From Enoplosus armatus (lineage: Eukaryota; Chordata; Actinopteri; Centrarchiformes; Enoplosidae), in NCBI RefSeq assembly GCF_043641665.1, contig NC_092191.1:22625066-22689065 (forward strand): a stretch of DNA of 64,000 bases, written 5' to 3'. The notes under the pieces are model-generated. The model ran no database searches. It was not told the origin of the DNA and saw only the letters and a program-made list of their open reading frames with translations. The stretch's first letter is position 1, and each line of letters opens with the position of its first letter. Both the position numbers and the translations under genes were made by a program. Below, piece by piece: positions 13,228-25,656 of the stretch.

Positions 13228-14475
13228 CACTATATTGCCAAAAGTATTCACTCACCCATCCAAATAATTGAAATCAGGTGTTCCAATCACTTCCATGGCC
13301 ACAGGTGTATAAAATCATGCACCAAGGCATGCAGACTGTTCCTACAAACATTTGTGAAAGAATGGGTCGCTCTCAGGAGCTCAGTGAATTCCAGCGTGGG
13401 ACTGTGATAGGATGCCACCTGTTCAACAAGTCCAGTCGTGAAATTTCCTCGGTCCTTAATATTCCACAGTCGACTGTCAGTGGTATTATAACAAAGTGGA
13501 AGCGATTGGGAATGACAGCAACTCAGCCACGAAGTGGTAGGCCACGTAAAATGACAGAGCGGGGTCAGCGGATGCTGAGGCGCATAGTGCGCAGAGGTCG
13601 CCAACTTTCTGCAGAGTCAATCGCTACAGACCTCTAAACTTCATGTGGCCTTCAGATTAGCTCAAGAACAGTGCGTAGAGAGCTTCATGGAATGGGTTTC
13701 CATGGCCGAGCAGCAGCATCCAAGCCGTACATCACCAAGTGCAATGCAAAGCGTTGGATGCAGTGGTGTAAAGCACGCCGCCACTGGACTCTAGAGCAGT
13801 GGAGACGCGTTCTCTGGAGTGACGAATCGCGCTTCACCATCTGGCGATCTGATGGACGAGTCTGGGTTTGGCGGTTGCCAGGAGAACGGTACTTGTCTGA
13901 CTGCATTGTGCCAAGTGTAAAGTTTGGTGGAGGGGGGATTATGGTGTGGGGTTGTTTTTCAGGAGCTGGGCTTGGCCCCTTAGTTCCAGTGAAAGGAACT
14001 CTGAATGCTTCAGCATACCAAGAGATTTTGGACAATTCCATGCTCCCAACTTTGTGGGAACAGTTTGGGGATGGCCCCTTCCTGTTCCAACATGACTGTG
14101 CACCAGTGCACAAAGCAAGGTCCATAAAGACATGGATGAGAGAGTTTGGTGTGGATGAACTTGACTGGCCTGAACAGAGTCCTGACCTCAACCCGATAGA
14201 ACACCTTTGGGATGAATTAGAGCGGAGACTGAGAGCCAGGCCTTCTCGTCCAACATCAGTGTGTGACCTCACAAATGCGCTTCTGGAAGAATGGTCAAAA
14301 ATTCCCATAAACACACTCCTAAACCTTGTGGAAAGCCTTCCCAGAAGAGTTGAAGCTGTTATAGCTGCAAAGGGTGGGCCAACGTCATATTAAACCCTAT
14401 GGATTAAGAATGGGATGTCACTTAAGTTCATATGCGAGTCAAGGCAGGTGAGCCAATACTTTTGGCAATATAGTG
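13228..14475 (+). mobile_element. near-intact Tc1-like DNA transposon
   Basis: A 1248-base element flanked by TA target duplications (13226-13227, 14476-14477). The terminal inverted repeats begin CACTATATTGCCAAAAGTAT on both ends and agree at 27 of 29 positions (13228-13256 and 14447-14475). A single transposase frame fills the middle, interrupted by one stop codon. It belongs to the DD34E Tc1 group widespread in fishes. It sits in an ltbp1 intron, antisense to the gene. Its good end match and single interruption suggest fairly recent activity. Confidence 0.95.
13362..14393 (+). pseudogene. Tc1-like transposase, interrupted by one in-frame stop
   Basis: The frame starts at MGRSQELSEFQRGTVIGCHL (13362), the usual Tc1-like start. 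It has a paired-type helix-turn-helix N-terminus, a GRPRK AT-hook-like motif near 13540, then the catalytic domain. The catalytic residues are visible: D in [10 protein letters not shown] in [11 protein letters not shown], and E in [11 protein letters not shown] exactly 34 residues after the second D (DD34E). A TAA at 13635-13637 follows residues ESIATDL, and the same frame continues at once to GGPTSY. The break therefore looks like a point substitution, not a frameshift. The longer frame beginning at 13278 adds an N-terminus with no family support. Confidence 0.93.
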
Positions 14476-14529
14476 TATATGGTGCCTGTCAGTAGCTTGT
14501 AATTAAATCCCCTAACCTTACGCGCCAGA

Positions 14530-14975
14530 TGGTTCGTTACACAGAAGGAGCTAATGTTGGGATAATGTTTACCAAGTTCACCATCTTTATCAACATTAGC
14601 TAATACAACTGAGGCTGATGGGAATGTCATTAGTTTTACAGTTATTTGGTCGTAAACCAAAGTATTGGACGATTCAAATTTGGACCTTAAGTTATTCACA
14701 TTCAACGTTTGAGCTTCATGGATATCTACACCAAATTGCATGGCAATCCGTCCAATAGTTGTCAAGACATTTCAATAAAAAACAAAAATGTCAACCTCAT
14801 GGTGGCACTACAGGAAAAGCCACCAAAGTAGGATTCACCTTCTGGGGATCATGAATGTCTGAACAAAATTTCATGACAATCCATCCAATAGCTGTTGAGA
14901 TATTTCAGTCTGAGCAAAAGAGGTGGATCAACCGACAGAATGGCATTGCCATCCCTACAGCCATGTCACTAGCAT
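14530..14975 (+). repeat. dispersed repeat family A, copy 3 (longest)
   Basis: The fullest copy: TTCACCATCTTTATCAACAT, GAGGCTGATGGGAATGTCAT, TAAACCAAAGTATTGGACGA, AATGTCAACCTCATGGTGGC, TTTCATGACAATCCATCCAA and GAGATATTTCAGTCTGAGC. It starts about 55 bases after the Tc1-like element. Confidence 0.75.
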
Positions 14976-15805
14976 GTCACATGTTGCAGAATTGTTTCAT
15001 TGTCCCATCCCAGCTCTCTGTTGATGTTTTGAAACTCCACTGTGAAATGTGTCAAGCTTTAGCGAGTCAGATTCCTTCGGTGAGAGCACACTTGGCCCAT
15101 ATCACAGACTGTGACTCATGTCTGTATCCCACCATGACATCCAGTTTATAGGTGAAAGGGAGCACAAGCTTTTCAGCCAGCATGTTTTAATAGGCTGTTG
15201 ACAGCCTACTTGGTTGGTCTTTTATTGGTAAGGTCCTCCGTTGTTATTCTGTTACTAAAATCCATGAAGATTTTATTGCCACGCAAGCTTTTGTAAGATT
15301 ACAGCATAGGGCAGGAAAAATGCTGGGTACACAAAATGAGTGAGTGGGATGTGCATCAGACGGTGTGTCACGTGATGTCCTCTTTGGACAGCCAGTTATT
15401 GCTCATTCGGCATCAACCCTTTTCTTTAAAACAACCCACATTACACACACATTGGACCATGGTAGGTCAACAAGACAGAAGTGGGGTACCTGAAGGATAG
15501 CTTTTGCTGAAGCACACATATGCAAGTTGAAACTTGTCTTTCATATTTTGGTAAACTACTCTTTTTCCTTTTTCTACTGAGTAAACAAGCTGAGAAAATT
15601 GACCCATTAGAGTTCACCTCCCCTGGGTAGTGGAAGTGAGTGGGGGGCTGCAGCCAGGGGAAGTGAAAAAGTCAAGTCACACAGTTGCCCTGATTAACAC
15701 AGAAAGTCAGAAAAATTAGATCAAGGCCTCTAGTCTCATGCATACTTTGGGTTTTTTTTGGCTTTGAACATAACTACTAAGGTTTTGAATAAACCTTTAA
15801 GGGCA

Positions 15806-15890
15806 CGGTCTAGACCTACTCTATATGAAATGTGCCCTGGGATAACTTCTCTTAAGATTTGGTGGTATATAAATAAAATAGAATTGAAAG
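15806..15890 (+). repeat. retroposon 3' tail
   Basis: Contains GGTCTAGACCTACTCTATAT and GGTATATAAATAAAATAGAATTG, the 3' tail seen reversed at 43763-43865. Confidence 0.55.
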
Positions 15891-15971
15891 TGGAATTCAA
15901 CTACATTTTTCAGTTTCATTATCCTTGACTGGATAAACAGGCATACCGTTACACCCCCAATTATATATCAT

Positions 15972-15972
15972 T

Positions 15973-16008
<36 letters not shown>
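15972..16008 (+). repeat. (TA)n microsatellite
   Basis: TA repeat with one ATG interruption. Confidence 0.95.
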
Positions 16009-16009
<1 letters not shown>

Positions 16010-16724
16010 CACTAGACAAACAAAAGCTTATACAGCATCAGAGACAATCACAGACATCAATCAGATTTGAAGCTGATAGTTTAAATCAGCCAATGGGACG
16101 AGACATTCAGGTTTTAAAATCCTCTGTAATTCATTCCATTTATAAAAGGAGCAAAGTAGTGGAAGGCAGTCTGACCAAGTTCAATATTTACGCGAGTTGT
16201 AACGAGAGTTAAACAGGCCTGAGATCTGGTCTGGTGAGCAGTGGTTTTGAATTGAGAAGAGAAGTGATATACAGAGGCAGCTATTGCTGGAGACATTTAA
16301 TAAAAAGACATTTTAGCAAAGCCTAATGACATACTACTAAGGTAGAGCGAGCAGCATGACCACAAAGGATATCTCCATAGTCAAGCACAGACTGACTGTA
16401 CCGTCATTTACCTGTCCTCAAGACAGAAACATGCTTTATTCTAACATAAGAAACCCATTTTTATCCTTAGTTTCTCTGCTAGTTGCTTCACATGCTCTTT
16501 GTTTTATATGCTATGTTATATTCACGAGATTGGACAAATTCAATATCAGTGCCATTAAGTGTATGGGCAGGCAGGGAGATGAGAATAAAACACATTTTGT
16601 CTCATCACCATTCAGCGCAAGCAAATTGATATGTAAAGAGGCTCAATCAGTTTCTTACAACAGCAGCCATAAGCTGATGCAGTTTAACATTATTCACAGA
16701 AGCTACTTCACACCAGACTAGAGA

Positions 16725-16990
16725 CTAAAATGTGTCCAGGATGCAAAACAGAGACAGGGACCCTTTAAACGTATGTTCTGGGAGTGTGTTAAAACTATAC
16801 CACTACTGGGGATTTATTAGAGACACAATAAAGAACATCACATGATAGCACTGCCTCGGGACATGCGGCTTAAAGCACCAGATCCATTCAAATGTCCTTA
16901 ACTGCTGCCAAAAAATGTATTGCTATGACATGGAAGAATGATGACCTAGTGGAGGGACTTTAGGAAATGTCTGTCAAACTCCCAAGGTTG
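16725..16990 (+). mobile_element. LINE relic (L1/Tx1-like C-terminus)
   Basis: Broken + strand frames read CPGCKTETGTL, then MFWECVK after a frameshift, then LTAAKKCIAMTWKNDDL. These are the Cys-rich and AAKKCIA blocks at the C-terminus of fish L1/Tx1-like reverse transcriptases. No 5' part was found. Confidence 0.65.
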
Positions 16991-19132
16991 TTTTGAGACC
17001 ATCAGCACAGGTCGCCTGTGTTCTATCAGACAAATAACCATGAAACCAGTTCTGCGCAAAGCCATCCAAACATCCAAACCAAGACAGTGTAGTTTGTTCA
17101 AATAAAACACAGTTGTCACCAGATTTCGTCCAGGATCTTCAGCTACTCCCTGGGTACCTTAGCCAATCTTGGTTGCTCCCTGGTGTAAACAAAGGAGCTC
17201 GACCCTCCACGGCAGGCTCTCACTTAGCTAGACGGGGATAAAAAGTGTCCCAAACACCAGGAGCGCAAGAAGAACTTGCAGAAATTCTTCCGTTAAAATA
17301 AATGATCAAATAATCAAAGGTAGAAGACCAGATATGCGCTGCTCTGGATGGGTTTTCAAAAATGTATATAAAATCTTGATCTCAAGAAATAGTACCCATC
17401 GGCTGAATGAGCTGCACAATTAGATGTATATATGATGTTTGTAGCATGCTGGGCAAAGGCCAGTACTCACGAAAATAAATAAGAAGAAAAGGATGTGGTG
17501 GATTATAGTGAGTCCCAGCATCTCCTGAGGGATAGCAAAGTCTAAGACTACACACACACACACAGGGTCTGGCAGAAGTCTGAATCGGCAACAGGCCCTC
17601 TCTTTCTCCTGTCAGAGCCCTTCTGCTTCCAGCCACTGAGCTGGCAAAACACTGTGGATAACATGCCACCATTACAAGTGGTAATGGTGAATCCAGTGCA
17701 CTCTATTGGTGCTATAAAGAACCACAAATTATCGTGGGGAATGACTTTCCCGGACAGAACAGCATGATGTGCCCATATGAACACTGAAACAGGTTTTCAG
17801 TCAATCCTGTTCATGCTGTCCAGAGATCCCTTCCTAAAGCGCTTTCAAGTAATGAGGGGACGCAATTCACAGTCCTCATCCTGTGTCAAAAGGCATTTTT
17901 AAGTCTCTCTCTGTGCGGCGAGGATGTTTGAAGAAGAATACCATGGTATACTCTTACAACTGAACATATCTGCAATTTACTGTGGACCAATCTACGCTCA
18001 TTTAGTCACAGGCGGTCCATTTTAACTGAACTTGGCTTTCAAAGCTTCTATTGCAGTATGTCTGCACTGGCCTTTCGGTGCACTGACTTCAGTGAATAAT
18101 GATGATAATAAAGTCAAAGTGAGAGACTGGCAAATTAGTTTTTAATGCTTAACTTTAGCCTATTATCAATATTAACTATGTACCTATATGCTGTATACAC
18201 AGGCTTATGCACGGCCAAATTGGTATTGGTAGTGATAGTCGTGCGGCTGGGAACCGGGTACCTTGGCACAAGCTTGTGGACGAAATCTTTAAACCCAGAT
18301 CCCCGTGAGATGTTAACCGGTCTCATATCTTTGCAGATGAACCGTGTCAATTTGTCTGTAATCACCTTTTAGCGGGCAGATGGTAAGCCCTGTGATAAGA
18401 AGGAGGGAGGCAATGGGTAAAAAAAGGTCATTCTTGCCCGTTTTAGCGGCGGTTCCCTGGACTCCAGATCGCCTAGCTTGCCAAGATGTAGTGTTATCAG
18501 GTGTGCCCTCAGGTTGCTCAGTATCGCGTGATATTTTCAATTTGAACCTGACATTTTCTGCAGATTACAATATCTTTATTTCTTGTTTTTCCCGTTTGTT
18601 GGCGGGAATCCAAACACTTTCCACACATCGCTTCTTAAATGGCCAGGAGTGGTGATCTCCGTGGGTGCATCTCTCCCTGCCATTTCTGATGTTGTGATTC
18701 AGAAAACTTTATTGTTCATCAGACGTGACATGAGCATTTCATTTTCACCTGCGAGTAGGCCAAGGCGACGTTAGCCAAATAAATGAAGAAATAAATACAC
18801 ATTTTTTTACTATTGATTTCTATTCGACTCTTCAAATTCGTTCCGACAGCCCCACTGCACACCACATCAGATGCCACTGACTGACTCCTCAAGTCCAACC
18901 ATGGCTGAACAGGAAGGAGCACCATGTTCTGGCCAGCCAACCTGAACAGTCTGTTGGGTAAGGCTCAACCTCTCCTTTGTGCTTTCTTGGCGAAGAGTTG
19001 GAGCTGCCATGCCCCGGGAAGATTCATATATGGCCAGACCGCCATCGGTCGAGAAGATTGACACTTAAACTGGAATTATGCTTCTGCAGAGATACGCGTA
19101 AAATGTCCTTGCAAACCTACGCAGCAGGAACC

Positions 19133-19266
19133 AAATGATGATGATGATGGCGCTTGGATGAAAAGTCAGAGGATCACCAAAGCGATTACAAATAATTCGG
19201 AGGTGGACATAATTGTGTGCCAAATTTCATGGCAATAGTTGGTGAGATATTTAAAACCACAAATGT
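19133..19266 (+). repeat. dispersed repeat family A, copy 4, next to a splice donor
   Basis: Shows GATGGCGCTTGGATGAAAAG, AGAGGATCACCAAAG, CCAAATTTCATGGCAATAG and AAAACCACAAATGT. It ends six bases from the end of the exon at 19273-19332, so the intron is repeat-derived from about its seventh base. Confidence 0.65.
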
Positions 19267-19272
19267 TCTTAC

Positions 19273-19332
19273 CTTGGCAATGAGAGCTGTTGATTCTCTT
19301 GTAACCCTGAGGACAATCTATCAGGGGGATGG
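19273..19332 (-). CDS. ltbp1: ltbp1 60-base exon: end of hybrid domain
   Basis: This exon lies between TTCTCCACAG and GTAAGAAC and is only 60 bases: two completing bases, 19 codons and one base carried out. It encodes SIPLIDCPQGYKRINSSHCQ once the split codons are joined. CPQGYKR and the two cysteines match the mammalian CLPGYKRVNNTFCQ block, and the sequon NSS corresponds to the mammalian NNT. It is too short to be found as an open reading frame; the call rests on both splice sites, phase agreement on both sides and the conserved block. A dispersed repeat begins just past its donor hexamer. Confidence 0.93.
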
Positions 19333-22300
19333 CTGTGGAGAAGGGAGGGAGCAAACATGTTAGTCATTGCATTCAGGCATTTCATGAATGGTGAAACCAC
19401 CATAAATAAATGTTTTCAGGTTCGATGTAGCCATTCCCCATATTATAGTACCCTCCACACGCCATCGTCTGTGACATTTCCCTTGCAGTGTGAGCTTCCG
19501 TCATCAGATATCAAGTCAAGAGTGTCACTTAAAACCTTTTTGAAATGTTTGTCAGTGTTTTTGCCACAACTGATCCCTAAAGCAGAACACATTTAAAATA
19601 TTTTTTAATTGTGGAATATGTAGCTTGTCAGCACGAGCCTCTCAGATCAGTTTTTCCAGCTTTTTTTCATTTACAAGCAAGGATCAATTCTGAGACTATT
19701 CTACATATACTGTACAGTAGATTGTCTTCACAGACGTCCTGTATCTCAAACCTATCCAATCAATGTTTGTTATTGTTTCATTGTGTAATCAGATCCCAGC
19801 ACGATAATTAGCCATACACAGTAAGATGTGCCAAACATTGGGTGAGCATTCCTACGGAAGCTCAGTATTCATATTAAATGGCTGCTTTGACCTATCATTA
19901 GGCCCTGCAGTGGGTATCAGGCTGTGCCGTCATAAATCTACATAGGTTAAAATAACCTTTGTTGTATTTGAATATTCTGCTCTGGAAATGTCGAGTGAGT
20001 TATGTAGAGTCAATAAAGCTTGTTGAAAAAAAACAAAAACATTGTGTTTTAACAGACATGCCAACATTTATATCTGAACTGAATTAAGGTAGAAGGCAAG
20101 AAAAAAAAAAAGAAAAACAACACACTGGAATTCCCATTATAATGTATACAGAGGACGAGCTGAAAACCTGTCCTTTAAATACTTAAAATCTGATGTTAAA
20201 ACAGAAAATGGTTCATCATCATGCATCATGGAGCATTTTCTATCCAAGTAAATGAAGTTATTGCATGAACATTATTTTAACTCATGCCCTCCTACAGAGC
20301 TGAAAAGATACTAAACTGACTCATACAGAAGCAGATGAGGAATGGATGAATGGCAGAGATAGAGATAGATGGATACATGGATAGAATGTAAGGAGTTAAC
20401 ATGAGACAGACGTGGAAAGACTCGGGGGAAGGAGCTTGAGGCTAAAGAGCTGAAAGCTGCTCAGACAGCCAGTAGCTCACAATAAACCACAGACTCGAGT
20501 CAAACTGGAGGTTAGAGCCCTGGGCCCTGCTGTAAGGGTGGACAAAGGCACCAGCGGGGAGGTGGTACCCAAATACCTGAAAGCAGATTGATATTTTGCT
20601 CAACGGGGGAAACAACAAGGCGATGTTTGTTTCACCAGCTACCAGTTTCTCCGCAGCACAATGGACTGTTTCACACTTCACACGGTAAAGCGGGAATAAA
20701 AAAAACACAAAAACAAATCTAAAGTCAAGCCCCTGCCATTCTCTGAGGAGCACAGAGGGACGTGACTCCCACAGAAATATGTGTAATAGTAAGGCTGAAG
20801 TGTCCTTCTCACGGTGTGCGAACTAGCTCCAAATCGTCTCCGAATCACACCTTTTACCGATCCACCAAAGCCTCTGTCTCTGTCCCGCTCTCTACGCAAG
20901 TATAACCGCTGCGTTATGGGTGTAAACCGCATAAAGCCGCATCAGTGAGTTTCCCGACCTATGGAGAAGCAATAATAAAGCACTATTACATCACTCAGAA
21001 TGAGCTAATGATATTGGCTTTATGTCAAGGCCATCAGTTTTCATTTCTCAAACTTTGTACCCTACAGTACGGCATGGCGGATCGCCCTAAATTCTATAAT
21101 ATCAGTAAGCCTCAGCTCAACCAACCAAAAATTGGTCCAGAATCTGAGAAGGAACTTATTTCAGCTTAGTTTATTGTTTGCTCAGCGCTTGGATGTTCCT
21201 TACCAAAATGCACCTCAGGAGTCATAATGAACTTTTCTCCTCATGTTTTATGGATCTTTAACTTTTTATCAAACCAGACATTGACTGACATTGTTCAGTT
21301 TTGTTCATTGCTCCAATAACCAGTTATTTACCACCATTTCTAACATCAGAAATATGTGTATTTTGGGTTATATACAGCAGCATACCCCCCCCCCCCCCCT
21401 TCAGTTGAATTGGGGGTATTGTAGAGAACTGTAGCTCTTACAGCATGTCTTCTCATGCTCTACATCCAATAGCTTTGGCTTCAAAGAGAGGTTCCATAGT
21501 TCTATAAAGGGAGTACGGGTTGAATAGCCAGCTACTACATAAAAAGCACAGCCACATTCAGGCTGGCAACCCCCTCCCTAACTCCCCCACACACCCACAC
21601 ACATAAAGTTTAGCTGGGTAACAACCTCTCTAAAAAAGACCTGTAGAGCAGGGGCCGGCACCGCATGCCACCAAGGCATTTAGTGCTTTTCCTCTCTGGA
21701 AATAACTGCCTGGGTGACCGTCACCTGTCTTTTAATACCCAGACCAGCCCAGGGGTCATATAGTGTTTCCTAATTGCTCTGGTTCAGCATCTTTATTTTG
21801 CCCGTTGCTAGCTGGAGCGAAAGACTGCGGGAGACACTCACTGCGCTGTGTAAAAAGATATTTTGGGGTTGGTTTTCCAGCCCGAAATTTATTTGTAGAA
21901 TAAATGATATTTAAAGCATCAATTCCTTTCAGCAGTTGTAGCTTTTCAGTCGTGTTTTAAGCTTAAGGACTGTTAAGACACTTGCAACAAAAACACACAA
22001 ACAAAATGGTGTGAAACAAGTGATTTAAAGCTGCATAGAACATTCCTAACTGAGCCCTGAGGCCGTGTTTTTTTAACCTCATATCACCTCACCCATGCAG
22101 AGAAACTGAACACTGTCAGTGAAGATCTTATTCTGACTACTGCCAAAGACATTGTGCGGGAAATAATAGGCGATGAGGCCGCTCGGAAAGTTGATACAAG
22201 ACTGTTGCCTGCTGCAGTGAGGTGCTCCTCGGGTTATTTTCTCAGACTCGTCAAAGTATTTACCAGTAAACTGATCTCAATGTATAAAATTTGGGGAGAA

Positions 22301-22833
22301 TGACTTCGGCATTTACTGTCTAAACTAGGTGTCTTTCAACACTTTCATGTGAACAAATGCTGACTGAACTCACACTGGGCCACGGATCCCGAGGAATTTA
22401 GATTTAGTTTCAAGGACCAACTTGGGGAGATTGCTGATCGACAGGTCTTTTAATAAGCGGACAGAATTATACAACAACTATTTCTTAATGTTTCCTGATG
22501 CCGTTAAAGGTGCGTTTACCCAGTGATATGTATAATAAACACAGAAGTAAAACAAGCCAGTCATTTCAATTATGATCGGACAACAAAATGCTGATTTTTC
22601 ATTATCAAGACACACTCCTCAATGATGAGAAATGGGATTTAGCGGAGGCCTTTAACAGCTGTTGAAAATGTTGTTGGTATATAGGTTGATGTTGAACCTC
22701 GAGGACAGGTAGAAACTGCTCACCTGACATAATGTTGAAGGGGAATGCAGAAGTCTCTAAGAGAAATGTATCAATCAGGTGTCCACAAAGACAAAAAGCC
22801 AGAACAACATCTGGGAAAAACAGCTGTACTTAC
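19333..22833. other. ltbp1 intron (3.50 kb)
   Basis: No gene. A 15-base C run lies at 21385-21399. The rest is unique-looking; no transposon was recognised. Confidence 0.6.
21385..21399 (+). repeat. 15-base C run
   Basis: Pure C. Confidence 0.95.
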
Positions 22834-22936
22834 ATGGTTTCTGTGGACACTTCTGGCATTTGTGGAAACCCCAGGACGTCCCAATGGTCCCACAGCACTG
22901 TTCCTGCTTAGTGAGACCGGGCAGAGCCTTCCCACA
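22834..22936 (-). CDS. ltbp1: ltbp1 exon: hybrid domain core
   Basis: This 103-base exon lies between GGTTTCAG and GTAAGT and encodes 34 full codons plus one base. The product is [20 protein letters not shown] followed by [15 protein letters not shown] double cysteine stands where the true 8-Cys/TB domains have a triple one, and with the flanking exons it gives eight cysteines in total: the LTBP hybrid domain. It is nearly identical to mammalian LTBP1. The domain continues without a gap into the 60-base exon at 19273-19332. Confidence 0.96.
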
Positions 22937-23454
22937 CTGAAACCACATACAGATAATAAGGAAGGCCGTACAGAGTGGAAGAGAAAGAATCATTATTTTT
23001 GTATTATGTCCTCTGTATGTCTCATCCCCAGGTGTCAAACGCAAACGCACATAAACACCTCGTCCGCCCTCAATCACATGACCACACAGATAAGAACACA
23101 TTCCTCTCCAGCCCTCCATCGCTGACAGCCCCTTATCTTCATGGCAACACCTGCTCTGCAGAATGTGACCTGGTGATGGACTGACTCATAATTCATGTCC
23201 TTCACTTAAACTCGACATTGTGCATTTTTACAGTGAGACAATAACTCTGGTCTTCATTTTACATTCCTCTTCTTCAGGACTCAGATATCAAGGGTGGTTT
23301 CTTTGTTTTCACTGTGTGTCAATTTAACTAGCCTATCCCAGTCTGTGTGCTTTCAAGCGCTGCACTAATTTCCACTGCGCCAGACACATGTTGAAAAAGA
23401 GGACAAGGAGTCTACGGTCATGCTCTTTATGATGTTGTACGTAGGCACAGCAGT

Positions 23455-23727
23455 GCTTTGAGCTAAATGCTAACACCAGCATGCTAATGTGCTCTCAATG
23501 ACAACGCTAACATGTTGATGTTTAGCAGGCATAATGTTTACCATGTTCACCACCTTAGTTTACCATGTTAGCATGCTAACATTTCCTAATTTGCACTAAA
23601 CACAAAGTACATCTGAGGCTGATAGGAATGTCATTTTGCATTTTGTAGTTTTGCAGGTATTTTGGTCATAAACCAAAAGTACTGGACATATTCAAATTTT
23701 GACTGGATGATAGTGCTGGATAAAAGG
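23455..23727 (+). repeat. dispersed repeat family A, copy 5
   Basis: Has ACCATGTTCACCACCTTAG, GTTAGCATGCTAACATTTCC, CTGAGGCTGATAGGAATGTC and GGTCATAAACCAAAAGTACT. It joins directly to the LINE relic. Confidence 0.75.
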
Positions 23728-23739
23728 TCTGTCAGCTAT

Positions 23740-24890
23740 TCCGATGCCAATGATTCTTTAGATTTTTTCTGCGGATACAAAATGAGTTCCTTGTGTCCGG
23801 CTGTGTCTGTAAAATCGGCAGCGCAACGTTCATATGTTGAATCCCAGTTAGTCTCTGTTCTTACAAATTTTGAGACAATCTCTAGCAAAACATTGTCAAA
23901 GCTGGTGCTAACTTCTAAACCAACCACCTGCCTCCTTGACCCTCTTACAAGCTAAACAAAATCACAGCTAATCAATTTGGCGTCTCTGGCCTGGCCCTCT
24001 TGTGGTTATAGTGAGAGAACATGGTGTCTAATAATAATTCTACATCAACATTTTCTGATGTGAAATAGTACCTCAGGGCTCTGTTCTTGGCCCTCTGCTT
24101 TTCTCTCTTTGTATTTCCCCTCTTGGCCAAATTGTACGCAGTCATGAAATTCATTTCCACTGCTACGCTGATGATACTCAGCTGTATGTGCCTGTAAAGG
24201 CAGGTGGTTATTCCAAAATTATCAAATTAGAGGTTTACTTGTCTGCTGTGAAAAACTGAATGTCACGAAATATCCTACTTCTAAATTCTGATAAAACTGA
24301 CATACTGGTCATTGGCCCTATCGACACAGATCCTAATTCACGTCTTTGTTGACGTCATTATTGTAACTTTTTGTTGTCAGGTCTATCACGTGTTAGTACT
24401 AAAAGGCTTCAAATGGTTCAGCTTCAGTTAGCTGCTTATTTTTTGATACCTTGTACCTGTTACCATTATCCTTCCGGTGGGTCGGTCTCAGTCTCAATTA
24501 ATCTCTTAAGCCTACTACTTATAGTCCATGTTGTCCTGCCAAGGAGAACATTGTTAACATTGAGTTAACAGTAAGAGTTCTTCCAGGCGGAGAGGAGGTC
24601 CTGTGGCTCAGGTCCTAACATCCTCCCGGAACCATTTTTCATATATGTTACAATCTATTTATAATTTTGTCATCATGATTGTCCATACTACTAATTTTAT
24701 TATGTTGGTCTGTTCTGTACACGACATCTATTGCATGTCTGTCCGTCCTGGGAGAGGGATCCCTCCTCTGTTGCGCTTCCTGAGGTTTCTTGCATTTTTC
24801 CTCATCCAAATCGAGGGTCTAAGGACTGAGGGTATGCTGATATTAGGCTACAGAAATAAAACTGACCTGGCTTGACTTGACCTGAGCAGT
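23740..24890 (+). mobile_element. LINE relic with reverse-transcriptase core and 3' tail
   Basis: A non-LTR retrotransposon fragment. The 23740-23955 frame ends SKPTTCLLDPLTS, a common fish LINE block. At 24070-24190 the frame reads VPQGSVLGPLLFSL and HCYADDTQLYV; the YADD catalytic motif is at 24164-24175. NILLLNSDKTDILVIGP follows near 24265-24320. The 3' UTR and a terminal TGACTTGACC-like tail run to about 24890. Stops and deletions make it inactive. Rex1/L2-type affiliation is inferred from the tail. Confidence 0.8.
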
Positions 24891-25065
24891 ATGAACATCA
24901 CATACATGTATGTCCCTTATTTTAGGGGGGTGGACACAAGCCTCATTTAATAATGGATTCGCAACAAAAGAATGAATTACCCACTGCATTGCTTATTGGC
25001 CCTACTGTGCTCCAGTAAAGTCCAATATGGAATACTTTATACGTTTATAACTGACTAGTTGACAT

Positions 25066-25465
25066 TAGGGGTGGGTGATATGATATCATGATATTGTACA
25101 GTATATTTGTGATAATTGTAGGAATCAATTGCAATCATGTAATATCAGCTGTGACACTGATCAGCAAGTTCTGATGTAAACAAACCTGTACTGTGCCCGA
25201 GTCAGCTGAGTCCAGCTGATCAATACCCAACTTTGAACTAACTTCAATTGACAGTGGACCGTGTTGGGAAAAACATGTGTCCAGCAGGTGGATGTCAAAC
25301 TACCTTCAGCCTACTGTTCTACCAGCTTCGGTCTGCTCTCCTCTGCTTGTTCTGTGACTTTTTCCTCACACATCCCCTCCTGACTGTAACTGACTGCACT
25401 GAGATATGAGAAATTTATATCACATTAAAATATTATCGTGATTGATGTGATATGGCACGCCCCTA
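25066..25465. mobile_element. 400-base hAT-type MITE
   Basis: Ends TAGGGGTGGGTGATAT and (reversed) TAGGGGCGTGCCATAT, flanked by 8-base duplications GTTGACAT (25058-25065) and GTTTACAT (25466-25473), 7 of 8 identical. The 8-base duplication and short ends are hAT hallmarks. Non-coding. Confidence 0.8.
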
Positions 25466-25656
25466 GTTTACATATTTTCCCCTCCTATTGAGAGGCTCGA
25501 TTGATTGTTTTACACTATTTGCTAAGATGCTGCAAGTTTTAACTTTGTTAAACTAATTTAAAATGAACATTTTTGGTTGCACAAATCTTACTCATTCCAT
25601 CGGATGTTCTTCAGCGGTATTGAGCTAAAATACAGTAGACATCGCTGACAGCGTAC

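Larger units (their letters stand above)
11660..19272. other. ltbp1 intron (7.61 kb)
   Basis: Carries a hAT-like relic (12145-12243), the near-intact Tc1-like transposon (13228-14475), family A repeats (14530-14975, 19133-19266), a LINE/SINE tail (15806-15890), an AT microsatellite (15972-16008) and a LINE relic (16725-16990). Nothing coding was recognised in 17000-19100. Confidence 0.7.
22937..25656. other. ltbp1 intron (2.72 kb)
   Basis: Almost half is mobile DNA: a family A repeat (23455-23727), a LINE relic with a reverse-transcriptase core (23740-24890) and a 400-base hAT-type MITE (25066-25465). Confidence 0.7.

Noticed and set aside
13685..14314. 209-codon open frame on the - strand
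   Set aside because: It is the antisense shadow of the Tc1-like transposase.
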